Notes under the pieces: generated by a model
What the model was told of the DNA's origin: nothing
Databases searched by the model: none
The model's input: the letters and a program-made list of their open reading frames with translations, nothing else
Made by a program: the position numbers and the translations under genes
Origin: an uncultured Aquimarina sp.
GTDB lineage: Bacteria; Bacteroidota; Bacteroidia; Flavobacteriales; Flavobacteriaceae
DNA: 45,611 nucleotides
Reading direction: 5' to 3'
Assembly: GCA_937958985.1 (NCBI GenBank)
Contig: CALGLV010000013.1
Span: forward strand, 1 to 45,611
Shown: piece by piece, positions 7,813-15,256 of the stretch
Layout of the letters: every line of letters starts with the position of its first letter
How positions within the stretch are numbered: position 1 is the stretch's first letter

Positions 7813-8306
7813 TTTTTAATTCTTAATGTTTAGAGTGTGATCCCAGTTATTATGGGGGAGTACGATTATTTTAATAATAATCCGTGGGGTGAAATTAGAA
7901 AAAAAAGAGTCTTGAGAATATTTCAACCTATTTCATGAAATACTCTCTAGCATTAATAACCACTTTTATTTATTCAATTTTCTTTGAAATTATCTTAAAG
8001 TAATTCTAAGTAGCGTTATGGGATTAGGAAGGGTATGAAACCTTTTAATAAGCAGAAAAAATTTCATCAAAACATAAATTAATAGCTTACTAAATAATTT
8101 CCAAAAAGTGTCCGTAAAATAATTTTAATACCCGCTGAAATAGTTTAAAAAAAAACACCACAATAAACGATCTAAAACGTTTATCGAATTACAAAGGACT
8201 ATCAGCGTTACTAACTCTATAGCTTTTGATTTGTATTCAAAAAACACAAAAGCCAGCAAATATATTGTTTGCTGGCCTTTGTGTTTTTTATCTTTTTCTT
8301 AGGGAT
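7813..8306. other. Spacer upstream of toxin-like operon
   Basis: A 494-bp AT-rich stretch with no credible gene. It must hold the promoter of the minus-strand operon, but I see no clear TAnnTTTG box on that strand. A short TCCC/GGGGA hairpin lies near 7841-7860. The right part holds the strong terminator of the downstream-facing neighbour gene at 8239-8290. Confidence 0.5.
8239..8290 (-). terminator. Strong bidirectional terminator
   Basis: AAAAAACACAAA-GCCAGCAAA pairs with TTTGCTGGC-TTTGTGTTTTTT through about 20 bp with one small bulge and a 7-nt loop, with A/T-tracts on both sides. It follows the stop codon of the 332-residue gene on the minus strand and insulates the toxin-like operon from it. 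Confidence 0.9.
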
Positions 8307-9305
8307 TTACGCTCTGTTATTTCCTAGCTTATTAAAAAAAAGCGTTTTTGAGGTACTGTTATTTTTATAATCACTCCTAGTCATTGCTTGGTAATTATCG
8401 TGCTCTACAGCATTTACTATCGCATCAAAACGTTGACTAGTCGTTGTGGTTAACTCAATACTGCAATGTGCTTCTACTTTAGAAGATAAAACGTGATTGT
8501 CCTGCACCTTTACCTGTATTCCTTTTCTGTAAAGAGCCATATATAATTCTATAGCTTTCGAATCTTTCAATTCGTTTGAGTTTTTTTTACTAGTAATTCC
8601 TTTTAACAAAACACTGTACGTTTTTTTAGCAGGTTGTTGTTGCTTTAATGCGGTTTCAATTCTGTTTGCAATAACACTAGTTGAAATTACTTTTTCTGGC
8701 TTAATCACTGTTAATACTGTGATGTTTTCAAATACGTTATGTACTAATTTTCGAGTTTTACAATCTTCACTTTCAACTGCATTTATTTTATCGTTTAATT
8801 TAGTTGAAGTAGTGCTTGCTTTTGTAAATGCTACCGTAAAGTCCATATTATTTAATAATCCCGAAATACGCTCAAGCATACATATGCTATTTTCTTTTAC
8901 CAAACTGTTATTCTCTATATTTTGAAACACCACTACATCGCCTACTTTTAAATGCTTGGCAACAGCAGCCGTGGCTTTTTTGAAAGTTAGTTTGTCCGTT
9001 GAATTTGTTATTACATAAAATTGAGCTGCTTCTAACAAATTGGTGATACTTGTGGCGAAGAAATCTTTACCTATAAAGTTATTAGGCGTTATGTTTTTAA
9101 CTGGGTGTTTTTGTTGCTGTATAATAGTTGTAATATCTCTACTACTATCGTAACCAATTACTCGGTATTTAGATGCTAAATATAAGGCTGTAGACAAGCC
9201 TTCTGCCTCTAAACCAACTACAGCTATTTTGGTTTCTTTTGCGCATAAATTACTTAATAATACTGCTGTATTTTCTGTTTGCTTATGTGTATTTAAAATT
9301 CCCAT
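8307..9305 (-). CDS. Degenerate UDP-sugar dehydrogenase-like protein
   Basis: The 332-residue product resembles UDP-glucose/UDP-ManNAc-type dehydrogenases, which oxidise a nucleotide sugar to its uronic acid. The N-terminal Rossmann region (KIAVVGLEAEGLSTALYLA, from residue 26) aligns with the family's KIAVIGLGYVGLPLA, but the second Gly of GxGxxG is Glu (G31-L-E33-A-E-G36). A C-terminal part (about 235-290) matches the UDP-binding domain pattern (LLKGITSKKNSNELKDSKAIELY). The central domain with the catalytic Cys is largely missing; true enzymes have about 430 residues. It is therefore probably inactive or has a new role. It is divergent from the NO-sensing operon and next to a polysaccharide locus. 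No frameshift is seen, so it is a diverged gene and not an obvious pseudogene. Confidence 0.65.
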   Translation of the reverse strand: MGILNTHKQTENTAVLLSNLCAKETKIAVVGLEAEGLSTALYLASKYRVIGYDSSRDITTIIQQQKHPVKNITPNNFIGKDFFATSITNLLEAAQFYVITNSTDKLTFKKATAAVAKHLKVGDVVVFQNIENNSLVKENSICMLERISGLLNNMDFTVAFTKASTTSTKLNDKINAVESEDCKTRKLVHNVFENITVLTVIKPEKVISTSVIANRIETALKQQQPAKKTYSVLLKGITSKKNSNELKDSKAIELYMALYRKGIQVKVQDNHVLSSKVEAHCSIELTTTTSQRFDAIVNAVEHDNYQAMTRSDYKNNSTSKTLFFNKLGNNRA

Positions 9306-9700
9306 AGTAGTAAGTTTAAAAGGTTATACTGCTAAATTATGTTTTATGCTCCTTGCTCTAGCCTGTAATTAGATTGTTGCAGCAATTACCTAAGGTAAAT
9401 AGCTCTTAACTATAGATGAGCTGTTTTTTTTTGCATTAGGGATAGTAGTGAAAATCTTTTTTATGAGGAACGAATAAAAAGATTGTAGCGAATAGCCCGA
9501 CCCTAAGGGGAATGCCCTAATAACACTAAATAATAGGTTTTATAGGCATTAAAAAAAGCTGCTAATTATTAAACCATTCGTCGACACTTATCCGTTATCC
9601 GTCGATAAAAACAAGAGTACTACCGATAATGATCTATTGAATTTAAATTTTAAAATCATTTTTGTAGGAATTTAATTATCAACCACTTAAATTAGAACCA
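9306..9700. other. Divergent control region upstream of the NO-sensing operon
   Basis: A 395-bp spacer between two divergent genes. The right third contains three 21-bp-spaced direct repeats and a -7 box (annotated separately). TTACC-TAA-GGTAA (about 9387-9399) and AGCTC/GAGCT followed by nine T (9401-9432) are small hairpins of uncertain meaning. No gene is visible. Confidence 0.6.
9576..9664 (+). promoter_or_regulatory. LytTR-type promoter A: triple 21-bp direct repeat plus -7 box
   Basis: Half-sites ATTCGTCGACA (9576), ATCCGTCGATA (9597) and TACTACCGATA (9618) start exactly 21 bp apart. The box CATTTTTG at 9657-9664 (one mismatch to TAnnTTTG) begins 39 bp after the last half-site, the same spacing as in the other three promoters. 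Two 9-bp direct repeats with a 12-13 bp spacer is the known geometry of LytTR sites. The site precedes the operon that encodes a LytTR regulator, suggesting autoregulation. Confidence 0.7.
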
Positions 9701-10111
9701 ATGCAAGCTATTTCATTTTTACTTATCGAAGACGATTTAATTGAGACCATGAAATTTAAACGTGTTTTGGATGGTTTAGATGCAAAACATACGATTAGCC
9801 AAGCTGAAAATGGAGAGGAAGCTTTAAGGTTATTAAAAAGCACTAAAGAACTTCCTAATGTAATTTTATTGGATTTGAATATGCCTAAAATGAATGGAAT
9901 TGAATTTTTGACCTCACTGAAAAATGATGCCGTTTTAAAATATATTCCTGCGATTATATTATCGACTTCTAATAACAGAAAAGATATATTGGAATGTTAC
10001 AATATTGGAATTGCTGGCTATATTATGAAGCCTTTAAAATACGGAGAATACAAAACCAAAATTGAAAATTTAGTAGCATACTGGAGTAGTAATGAATTTA
10101 TAAAAGTATAG
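9701..10111 (+). CDS. Stand-alone receiver-domain response regulator
   Basis: A 136-residue CheY-like receiver with no output domain. The acidic pocket (E10, D11, D12), phospho-acceptor D58 (in ILLDLNMP), the Ser/Thr switch (ILSTSN) and the KP motif (GYIMKP) are all present, so it should be phosphorylatable. It opens a seven-gene operon, one nucleotide ahead of the H-NOX gene. Neither downstream kinase carries its own receiver, and an Hpt protein is encoded further down. I infer that this protein is the intermediate receiver of a His-Asp-His-Asp phosphorelay. A role as a phosphate sink is the alternative. Confidence 0.9.
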   Translation: MQAISFLLIEDDLIETMKFKRVLDGLDAKHTISQAENGEEALRLLKSTKELPNVILLDLNMPKMNGIEFLTSLKNDAVLKYIPAIILSTSNNRKDILECYNIGIAGYIMKPLKYGEYKTKIENLVAYWSSNEFIKV

Positions 10112-10112
10112 T

Positions 10113-10652
10113 ATGAAAGGCATTGTTTTTACGGAATTTTTAGAACTAGTTGAAGCTAAATTTGGACTAGAGGTTGTAGATAAAATTATTACCGCAGCCA
10201 ACCTACCAAGTGGTGGTGCTTACACTGCTATAGGTACTTACGATTTTGCTGAAATGTTGAGTTTATTAACGCACTTAAGCAGCTATACAAATATTGCTAT
10301 TAATGATTTACTACTGGTTTACGGGGAACACTTTTTTTCGGTTTTAGCGAGTAGCTATCCGCAATTGATAGACAAATATGAGGACCCTATAGCCCTGCTA
10401 TCGTCAATAGAAAATCACATACATGTAGAGGTTCGAAAAATATACCCCGATGCGGAACTGCCTACTTTTGAAATTGTTGAAAAAGCTGAAGATTCGTTAA
10501 CTATGATTTACAAATCGAGTAGAGCGATGTCGAGCTTTGGGTTGGGTTTAATGAATAAAACATTTGCTCATTACAATACCAACGCTGAAATTTTATTAGA
10601 ACATATAAAAGAAGATGGGACTGAGGTGAAATTTAGTATCACTAAAAATTAA
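10113..10652 (+). CDS. hnoX: H-NOX heme nitric-oxide sensor
   Basis: The 179-residue protein is a full-length H-NOX (HNOB) domain, starting with the diagnostic MKGIVFTEFLELVE. The heme-ligand His is H104 (IHVEVRKIYPDAELPTF), followed by the conserved P117 and the YxSxR heme-propionate motif Y133-K-S135-S-R137. These are offset by two from the Thermoanaerobacter H-NOX numbering (H102, P115, Y131). By that offset, the distal position of the O2-binding Tyr140 is F142 here, which suggests an NO-selective and not an O2-binding sensor. Stand-alone H-NOX proteins typically inhibit a cognate histidine kinase when NO binds. The kinase gene follows with a one-base overlap of stop and start codons. Confidence 0.95.
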   Translation: MKGIVFTEFLELVEAKFGLEVVDKIITAANLPSGGAYTAIGTYDFAEMLSLLTHLSSYTNIAINDLLLVYGEHFFSVLASSYPQLIDKYEDPIALLSSIENHIHVEVRKIYPDAELPTFEIVEKAEDSLTMIYKSSRAMSSFGLGLMNKTFAHYNTNAEILLEHIKEDGTEVKFSITKN

Positions 10653-11869
10653 TGACCAGCATTAATCCTGAAATATTACAAAGGGCGTTACTCCGCGAAA
10701 AAGCGGCGCGTAAGCAGGCGGAAAAAATTTTGGAAGACAAATCTAAGGAGCTGTATTTAATTACTGAACAACTTCGAAAAGCAAATAAAAAATTACAGTC
10801 TGGCCTTACCGAAAAAACTACCGAATTACAAGGGGTATTCGACAATTTGGTAGATGCCTATGTATTAATGAATTTAAAAGGAGAAATTATTAATTTAAAT
10901 GGGGCTGCAAAAGAGCTGTTTGGCTACGATGTTTCCGAAGAAAAAATTAATGTGATTCAACTGATTTATAAAGATGATTTTGAATATGCTATAAACTCCT
11001 TTAAACTATTAATTAGCAAAGGTTTTTTTAGCGATTATATAGCTCGTGTAAACACTAAAAATAAAGGAATACGCTGGGTGCATATTAACGCCAGTATTAT
11101 AAAAAATAGCAATCAAAAACCTATTGGTGCCCAAGGTATTGTTAAGGATATCACCAACCAAAGAGCCATTGAAACTCAAAATAAAAAGCTATTACACGAT
11201 TTAGAAAAAAGTAATGAAGAGCTTGGTGAGTATGCGCATATTGTATCTCATGATTTAAAATCGCCACTTAGAAGTATTAACGCCCTTGTAAACTGGTTGC
11301 GAGAAGATTATGAAAATATACTCGACGATTCGGGTTTAAAAAACATTAGCCTTATTGAACAAACGCTCGAAAAAATGGAGCATTTGATTAATGGTATTTT
11401 AAATTACTCTAGTATAAATAATAATACCGATTTAAAAAACACGGCTGTAGATATTAATAGTGTATTACAGGATATTATTAGTACCATTTATATTCCCAGT
11501 CATACAACAGTAACCGCTTTACAACAGCTACCCACAATTAAAGGGGACAAAACACGGATACAACAGTTGTTTCAAAATATAATTAGCAATGCTGTAAATT
11601 ATATTGATAAGGAGGTTGGAACTGTTAGCGTTAGTTTTGAAGAAAATCAGTCGCATTATATTTTTCAAATAAAAGATAACGGAATTGGTATTGAAAAAGA
11701 ACATTTTGATAAGATTTTCAAAATATTTCAATCCTTAGGAAATAACAAAAATTCAACGGGTATTGGTCTTTCGATTGTAAAAAAAATAGTGGAAGCTTAC
11801 GAAGGAGAAATTTGGTTAAAAAGTGAACCAAAAGTGGGGACTAGTTTTTTCTTTAGCCTAAAAAAATAA
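10652..11869 (+). CDS. PAS-domain histidine kinase, likely H-NOX partner
   Basis: A soluble 405-residue kinase with no membrane segment. An N-terminal coiled coil (about 10-60) is followed by a PAS domain (about 60-172), a HisKA dimerisation domain with phospho-accepting H200 (VSHDLKSPLR), and a HATPase domain with N box (FQNIISNAVNYI), G1 (DNGIGIEKE), F box (KIFQSL) and G2 (STGIGLSIVKK). A cytoplasmic kinase is what a heme-sensor partner should be. It overlaps the H-NOX gene by one base, so the H-NOX protein is its most likely input. The HisKA/ATPase part is strongly similar to that of the second kinase in this operon, pointing to duplication with replacement of the sensor part. Confidence 0.93.
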   Translation: MTSINPEILQRALLREKAARKQAEKILEDKSKELYLITEQLRKANKKLQSGLTEKTTELQGVFDNLVDAYVLMNLKGEIINLNGAAKELFGYDVSEEKINVIQLIYKDDFEYAINSFKLLISKGFFSDYIARVNTKNKGIRWVHINASIIKNSNQKPIGAQGIVKDITNQRAIETQNKKLLHDLEKSNEELGEYAHIVSHDLKSPLRSINALVNWLREDYENILDDSGLKNISLIEQTLEKMEHLINGILNYSSINNNTDLKNTAVDINSVLQDIISTIYIPSHTTVTALQQLPTIKGDKTRIQQLFQNIISNAVNYIDKEVGTVSVSFEENQSHYIFQIKDNGIGIEKEHFDKIFKIFQSLGNNKNSTGIGLSIVKKIVEAYEGEIWLKSEPKVGTSFFFSLKK

Positions 11870-11872
11870 CCT

Positions 11873-13006
11873 ATGAAATTTCAGCAATACGAAAAAATAG
11901 CGGGTACCGATTTTAAATTAATTTCACCAAAACTAATTATCCTTAAAAAACCTTTGGTTTTAGTATTTGGAAATCGCTTTCTTTTAGAAAAGGCTTCTGT
12001 ATACAATCAGGTTAAAACACTATTTCCTGACGGGGAAATAATCATTGGATCGACTGCAGGGGAAATTATTGCCGAAAAAGTTTACGATAATTCAATAAGC
12101 ATTACCGCTATTGAATTTGAAAAAAGCCAGTACCTTATTAAACGTGCCAATATTTTAGATTTCGAAAAAGATGCGATAGCTATTGGTAAGCACTTAGCGA
12201 AACTTTTGCCTCAAGAAAATCTAAAACATATTTTTATAATTTCAGAAGGGAGTTTTGTAAACGGTTCTGCTTTAATAAAGGGTTTAGAACATAAAAACAC
12301 CAATACCGCAATTACTGGTGGTTTGTGTGGTGATGATGCTCGCTTTGAAAAAACTTTAGTAGGCTATAACGAACAACCTAAAGAAGGTGAAATTGTTGCT
12401 ATTGGATTTTATGGAGAGTCATTAGAAATTAGTTTTGCGCAGTACGGTGGCTGGACGCCCTTTGGCCCTGAACGCATAATTACCAAATCCGAAGGAAATG
12501 TACTGTTTGAGTTGGATGATTTACCAGCCTTAGATTTATACAAAAAATACTTGGGGGATAAAGCTGAACAGTTACCGCAATCAGCGTTACTTTATCCCAT
12601 AAGTTTAAAACAAAAAGGCAAAAAAGAACCTATTGTACGCACCATACTGGCAATAGATGAAGAAAAAAACACCATGACTTTAGCAGGGGATGTCCCCGAA
12701 GGATCAACCGTGCAATTAATGATGGCGAATATTGATAATATTGCAGAAGGTGCTTTAAAGGCTGCTGCTATTGGCATGAAAAACAGAAACACCAAACCCG
12801 AACTTTCTCTTTTGGTAAGCTGTATTGGAAGGAAATTAGTGATGGACCAACGGGTAGAGGAAGAAATTGAAGAAGTCATCGAAGTTATTGGGCAACAGGC
12901 AGTAGTTAGCGGTTTTTATTCTTACGGAGAGTTGGCGCCCTTTCATGGCAACAAATCATGCGAACTTCACAACCAAACCATGACCTTGACTTTATTTAGC
13001 GAATAA
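11873..13006 (+). CDS. nosP: FIST-domain protein, NosP-type nitric-oxide sensor
   Basis: The 377-residue protein has the FIST N-terminal domain (GSTAGEI at 59-65, ITGGLCGDDARF near 147-158) and the FIST_C domain, ending in the conserved CELHNQTMTL block (C363, H366). Members of this family that are co-encoded with histidine kinases are known as NosP, heme proteins that bind NO and inhibit the partner kinase. The next gene, 2 nt downstream, is exactly such a kinase. No signal peptide or membrane segment is seen, consistent with a cytoplasmic sensor. Heme binding is inferred from family and context. A FIST protein sensing another small ligand is the alternative. Confidence 0.85.
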   Translation: MKFQQYEKIAGTDFKLISPKLIILKKPLVLVFGNRFLLEKASVYNQVKTLFPDGEIIIGSTAGEIIAEKVYDNSISITAIEFEKSQYLIKRANILDFEKDAIAIGKHLAKLLPQENLKHIFIISEGSFVNGSALIKGLEHKNTNTAITGGLCGDDARFEKTLVGYNEQPKEGEIVAIGFYGESLEISFAQYGGWTPFGPERIITKSEGNVLFELDDLPALDLYKKYLGDKAEQLPQSALLYPISLKQKGKKEPIVRTILAIDEEKNTMTLAGDVPEGSTVQLMMANIDNIAEGALKAAAIGMKNRNTKPELSLLVSCIGRKLVMDQRVEEEIEEVIEVIGQQAVVSGFYSYGELAPFHGNKSCELHNQTMTLTLFSE

Positions 13007-13008
13007 TT

Positions 13009-14076
13009 ATGAATTCTTTATTAGCGCGACAACTACGAAAACTACTAGATGAAGATCTTAAAAAAGATCCTAGACTTACTCCATTTATAACTGCTATTGA
13101 AAAATCGTATCAAAATTACGAGGATCAATTTAGCATGCTCGAACGCGCTATGTCCATTAGCTCTGAAGAATTGTTTGAAGTTAATTTGAAGCTAAAAAAG
13201 GAAACCAAGCAACAACAAAAAGTTATTACGCGATTAGAAAAAGCCACCAAAGTATTGGAACGCATTTCAATACAGGATACTAGTGGAAAAAAGAGCACTT
13301 CATTGAACGGAATTGAACTTGCTGCACTCATTGAAAGCCAGGCGAAACAGATTTCTAAAATCGAAAAACAACGTAAAAAAATATTTAAAGATCTAGAAAA
13401 AAGCAACCACGAGTTAAGTGAGTACGCGCATGTAGTTTCTCATGACCTAAAATCACCGTTGCGCACTATTGATACATTAATAAATTGGATTAAAGAGGAT
13501 ACTCCAAAAGACTTACCCGAAAACATCAAAAATAATCTCGATTTAATTGACAAAAATATTGAAAAGATGGATTGTTTAATCAACGATATTTTAGAATATT
13601 CTTTGATCGACAAAAAGCCTTCGTACGATGTTGTTGTAGATACACAGCAGTTATGTAATGAAATTATTGACTTAACTAATATCCCTAAACATATTAAAAT
13701 TACAGTAAGCGATTTACCCACTATCCAAACTGATAAAACACGTTTGAAGCAGGTGTTTCAAAATCTGATATTTAATAGTATTAAAAGCATTGATAAAGAA
13801 ACTGGAGTTATAAAAGTACAAGCTCAAGAAAACACAGACTTTTGGGAGTTTTCTGTTTCAGACAATGGTAAAGGTATTGCCGAGCAGTATCACAAAAAGA
13901 TTTTTGAAGTTTTTCAATCTTTAGAAACCGAAGGTAAGTCTACAGGAATTGGTCTTTCAATAGTTAAAAAAGTAGTTTCTTTATTTGAAGGAAAGATTTG
14001 GGTAACTTCTAAAGTAGGAGTCGGTACGACGTTTTATTTCACTATAAAAAAAACACTCAATGCTCGAAACACCTAA
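13009..14076 (+). CDS. NosP-associated histidine kinase (NahK-like)
   Basis: A soluble 355-residue kinase. The N-terminal 60 residues (DPRLTPFITAIEKSYQNYE and MLERAMSISSEEL) have the pattern seen in kinases paired with FIST/NosP proteins. A coiled coil (about 50-130) follows, then HisKA with H145 (VVSHDLKSPLR) and a HATPase domain with intact N (FQNLIFNSI), G1 (DNGKGIAE), F (VFQSL) and G2 (STGIGLSIVKK) boxes. There is no PAS domain, unlike the first kinase of the operon, but the stretch around the phospho-His is almost the same. Its last 17 bases overlap the Hpt gene, so translation is probably coupled. Confidence 0.93.
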   Translation: MNSLLARQLRKLLDEDLKKDPRLTPFITAIEKSYQNYEDQFSMLERAMSISSEELFEVNLKLKKETKQQQKVITRLEKATKVLERISIQDTSGKKSTSLNGIELAALIESQAKQISKIEKQRKKIFKDLEKSNHELSEYAHVVSHDLKSPLRTIDTLINWIKEDTPKDLPENIKNNLDLIDKNIEKMDCLINDILEYSLIDKKPSYDVVVDTQQLCNEIIDLTNIPKHIKITVSDLPTIQTDKTRLKQVFQNLIFNSIKSIDKETGVIKVQAQENTDFWEFSVSDNGKGIAEQYHKKIFEVFQSLETEGKSTGIGLSIVKKVVSLFEGKIWVTSKVGVGTTFYFTIKKTLNARNT

Positions 14077-14380
14077 CGACGATTACATTAAACAATTAGC
14101 CAATGGGAATACCGAATTTGAACAAAAACTAGTGGCCATTGTAAAGCGTGAATTCCCCTTAGAAAAAGCGGAATTTTCAGAAAATTATTCTCTTAATAAA
14201 TACGGCGCAGCTGCAGAAAATGTACATAAACTAAAAAATAAAATAGGCATGCTCGGGCTTGAAAAAGGATATACGCTGGCTATTGATTTTGAAAACGATT
14301 TGAAAGAAGAAAAAACTATTTTATATCCTGAATTTATGCTACTTTTAAATCAAATGGAAGATTTTATTTTGAATTTATAA
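14060..14380 (+). CDS. Hpt phosphotransfer protein
   Basis: A 106-residue all-helical protein carrying the Hpt signature ENVHKLKNKIGMLG, with H56 as the phosphorylated histidine. It starts inside the 3' end of the NahK-like kinase gene and ends 12 nt before the LytTR regulator gene. In NO-sensing systems of Proteobacteria, NosP/NahK and H-NOX kinases converge on an Hpt protein. Here the gene sits between kinases and the DNA-binding regulator, which suggests that it passes phosphate from the stand-alone receiver to the LytTR regulator. Confidence 0.88.
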   Translation: MLETPNDDYIKQLANGNTEFEQKLVAIVKREFPLEKAEFSENYSLNKYGAAAENVHKLKNKIGMLGLEKGYTLAIDFENDLKEEKTILYPEFMLLLNQMEDFILNL

Positions 14381-14392
14381 TTTTGATAAACA

Positions 14393-15115
14393 ATGAATTG
14401 CATTAGTATTGATGATGAAGAAACCGCAAGAGTAATTTTAGAGCAATTGTGCGAACAAATTGATGGCTTAAACCTCGTTGAATCGTTTCCTAATGCAATG
14501 CAAGCCATTAAATTTTTAAATAAAAACGATGTTGACCTTGTTTTTTTAGATATACACATGCCCGATTTCACTGGGTTCGATTTTATTGAAACTTTAAAAA
14601 ATCCTCCAAAAATAATACTTACTACCTCCGACAAAAATTTTGCCCTTGAAGCCTTTGAGTACGATTGTATTGTAGATTATGTATTGAAACCTATAACGCA
14701 ATCTCGTTTTAATAAAAGTGTAGAGAAAGCAAAATCTATTACAAAACCTAGTAATTCTAAAGCGGTTATTACTTCCGTTAAAGAATCAGAAAATACTGTT
14801 AGTGAAACCGATTTGTATGTAAATATAGATCGTAGATTAATTAAAATTAACTTAACAAGTATTTCTGTAATTGAAGCTAAAGGCGATTATATTTTAATAA
14901 AAACCGATAGTAAAAATTACACCGTACATTCTACTCTAAAAAAAATTCAAGAAAAATTACCCGATCATCTATTCTTAAAAGTGCATCGCTCGTATATTAT
15001 TAACACTAAAAAAATTATTGATATTGAAGACAATAGCGTGCTTATTGCCAAAGATGTAATCCCGGTAAGTAGGTCAAATCGTTCTGAATTAATGAAGCGA
15101 TTGAATTTATTATAA
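14393..15115 (+). CDS. LytTR-family response regulator
   Basis: A 240-residue regulator with an N-terminal receiver (D7, D8, phospho-acceptor D53 in VFLDIHMP, T78 region, K99-P100) and a C-terminal LytTR DNA-binding domain (about 138-240) showing the family landmarks LYVNIDRRLIKI, DYILIKT, FLKVHRSYIIN and VSRSNRSELMK. It closes the NO-sensing operon and is its only DNA-binding output. Four promoters in this window contain 21-bp-spaced direct repeats of the LytTR type, including one before this operon and three before surface-polysaccharide genes, so it is the prime candidate for their regulator. Direction (activation or repression) is not proven; the absence of clear -33 elements favours activation. 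Confidence 0.94.
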   Translation: MNCISIDDEETARVILEQLCEQIDGLNLVESFPNAMQAIKFLNKNDVDLVFLDIHMPDFTGFDFIETLKNPPKIILTTSDKNFALEAFEYDCIVDYVLKPITQSRFNKSVEKAKSITKPSNSKAVITSVKESENTVSETDLYVNIDRRLIKINLTSISVIEAKGDYILIKTDSKNYTVHSTLKKIQEKLPDHLFLKVHRSYIINTKKIIDIEDNSVLIAKDVIPVSRSNRSELMKRLNLL

Positions 15116-15138
15116 GCCCCTTTAATTGTTAAAAACTC

Positions 15139-15226
15139 AGTCTCCGATACGTAAATACCATCCGCCGACACTAAATCACCACTCACCGAATATCCCTAAA
15201 ATACAGACAGTTAAGATCTATTTTTG
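15139..15226 (+). promoter_or_regulatory. LytTR-type promoter B: triple 21-bp direct repeat plus -7 box
   Basis: Half-sites AGTCTCCGATA (15139), ATCCGCCGACA (15160) and ACTCACCGAAT (15181) are spaced by exactly 21 bp. TATTTTTG at 15219-15226 is a perfect TAnnTTTG -7 box, 38 bp after the start of the last half-site. No TTG is found at the -33 position, as expected for an activator-dependent promoter. The adhesin gene starts 31 nt after the box. Confidence 0.75.
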
Positions 15227-15256
15227 ATGTATATCAAACTTTAAATCTCTACTGTC

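Noticed and set aside
8111..8141. TCCGTAAAAT and CCCGCTGAAAT as a possible LytTR site before the toxin-like operon
   Set aside because: The spacing is 20 bp, the CGA/CTA core is missing, and the orientation is away from the operon.
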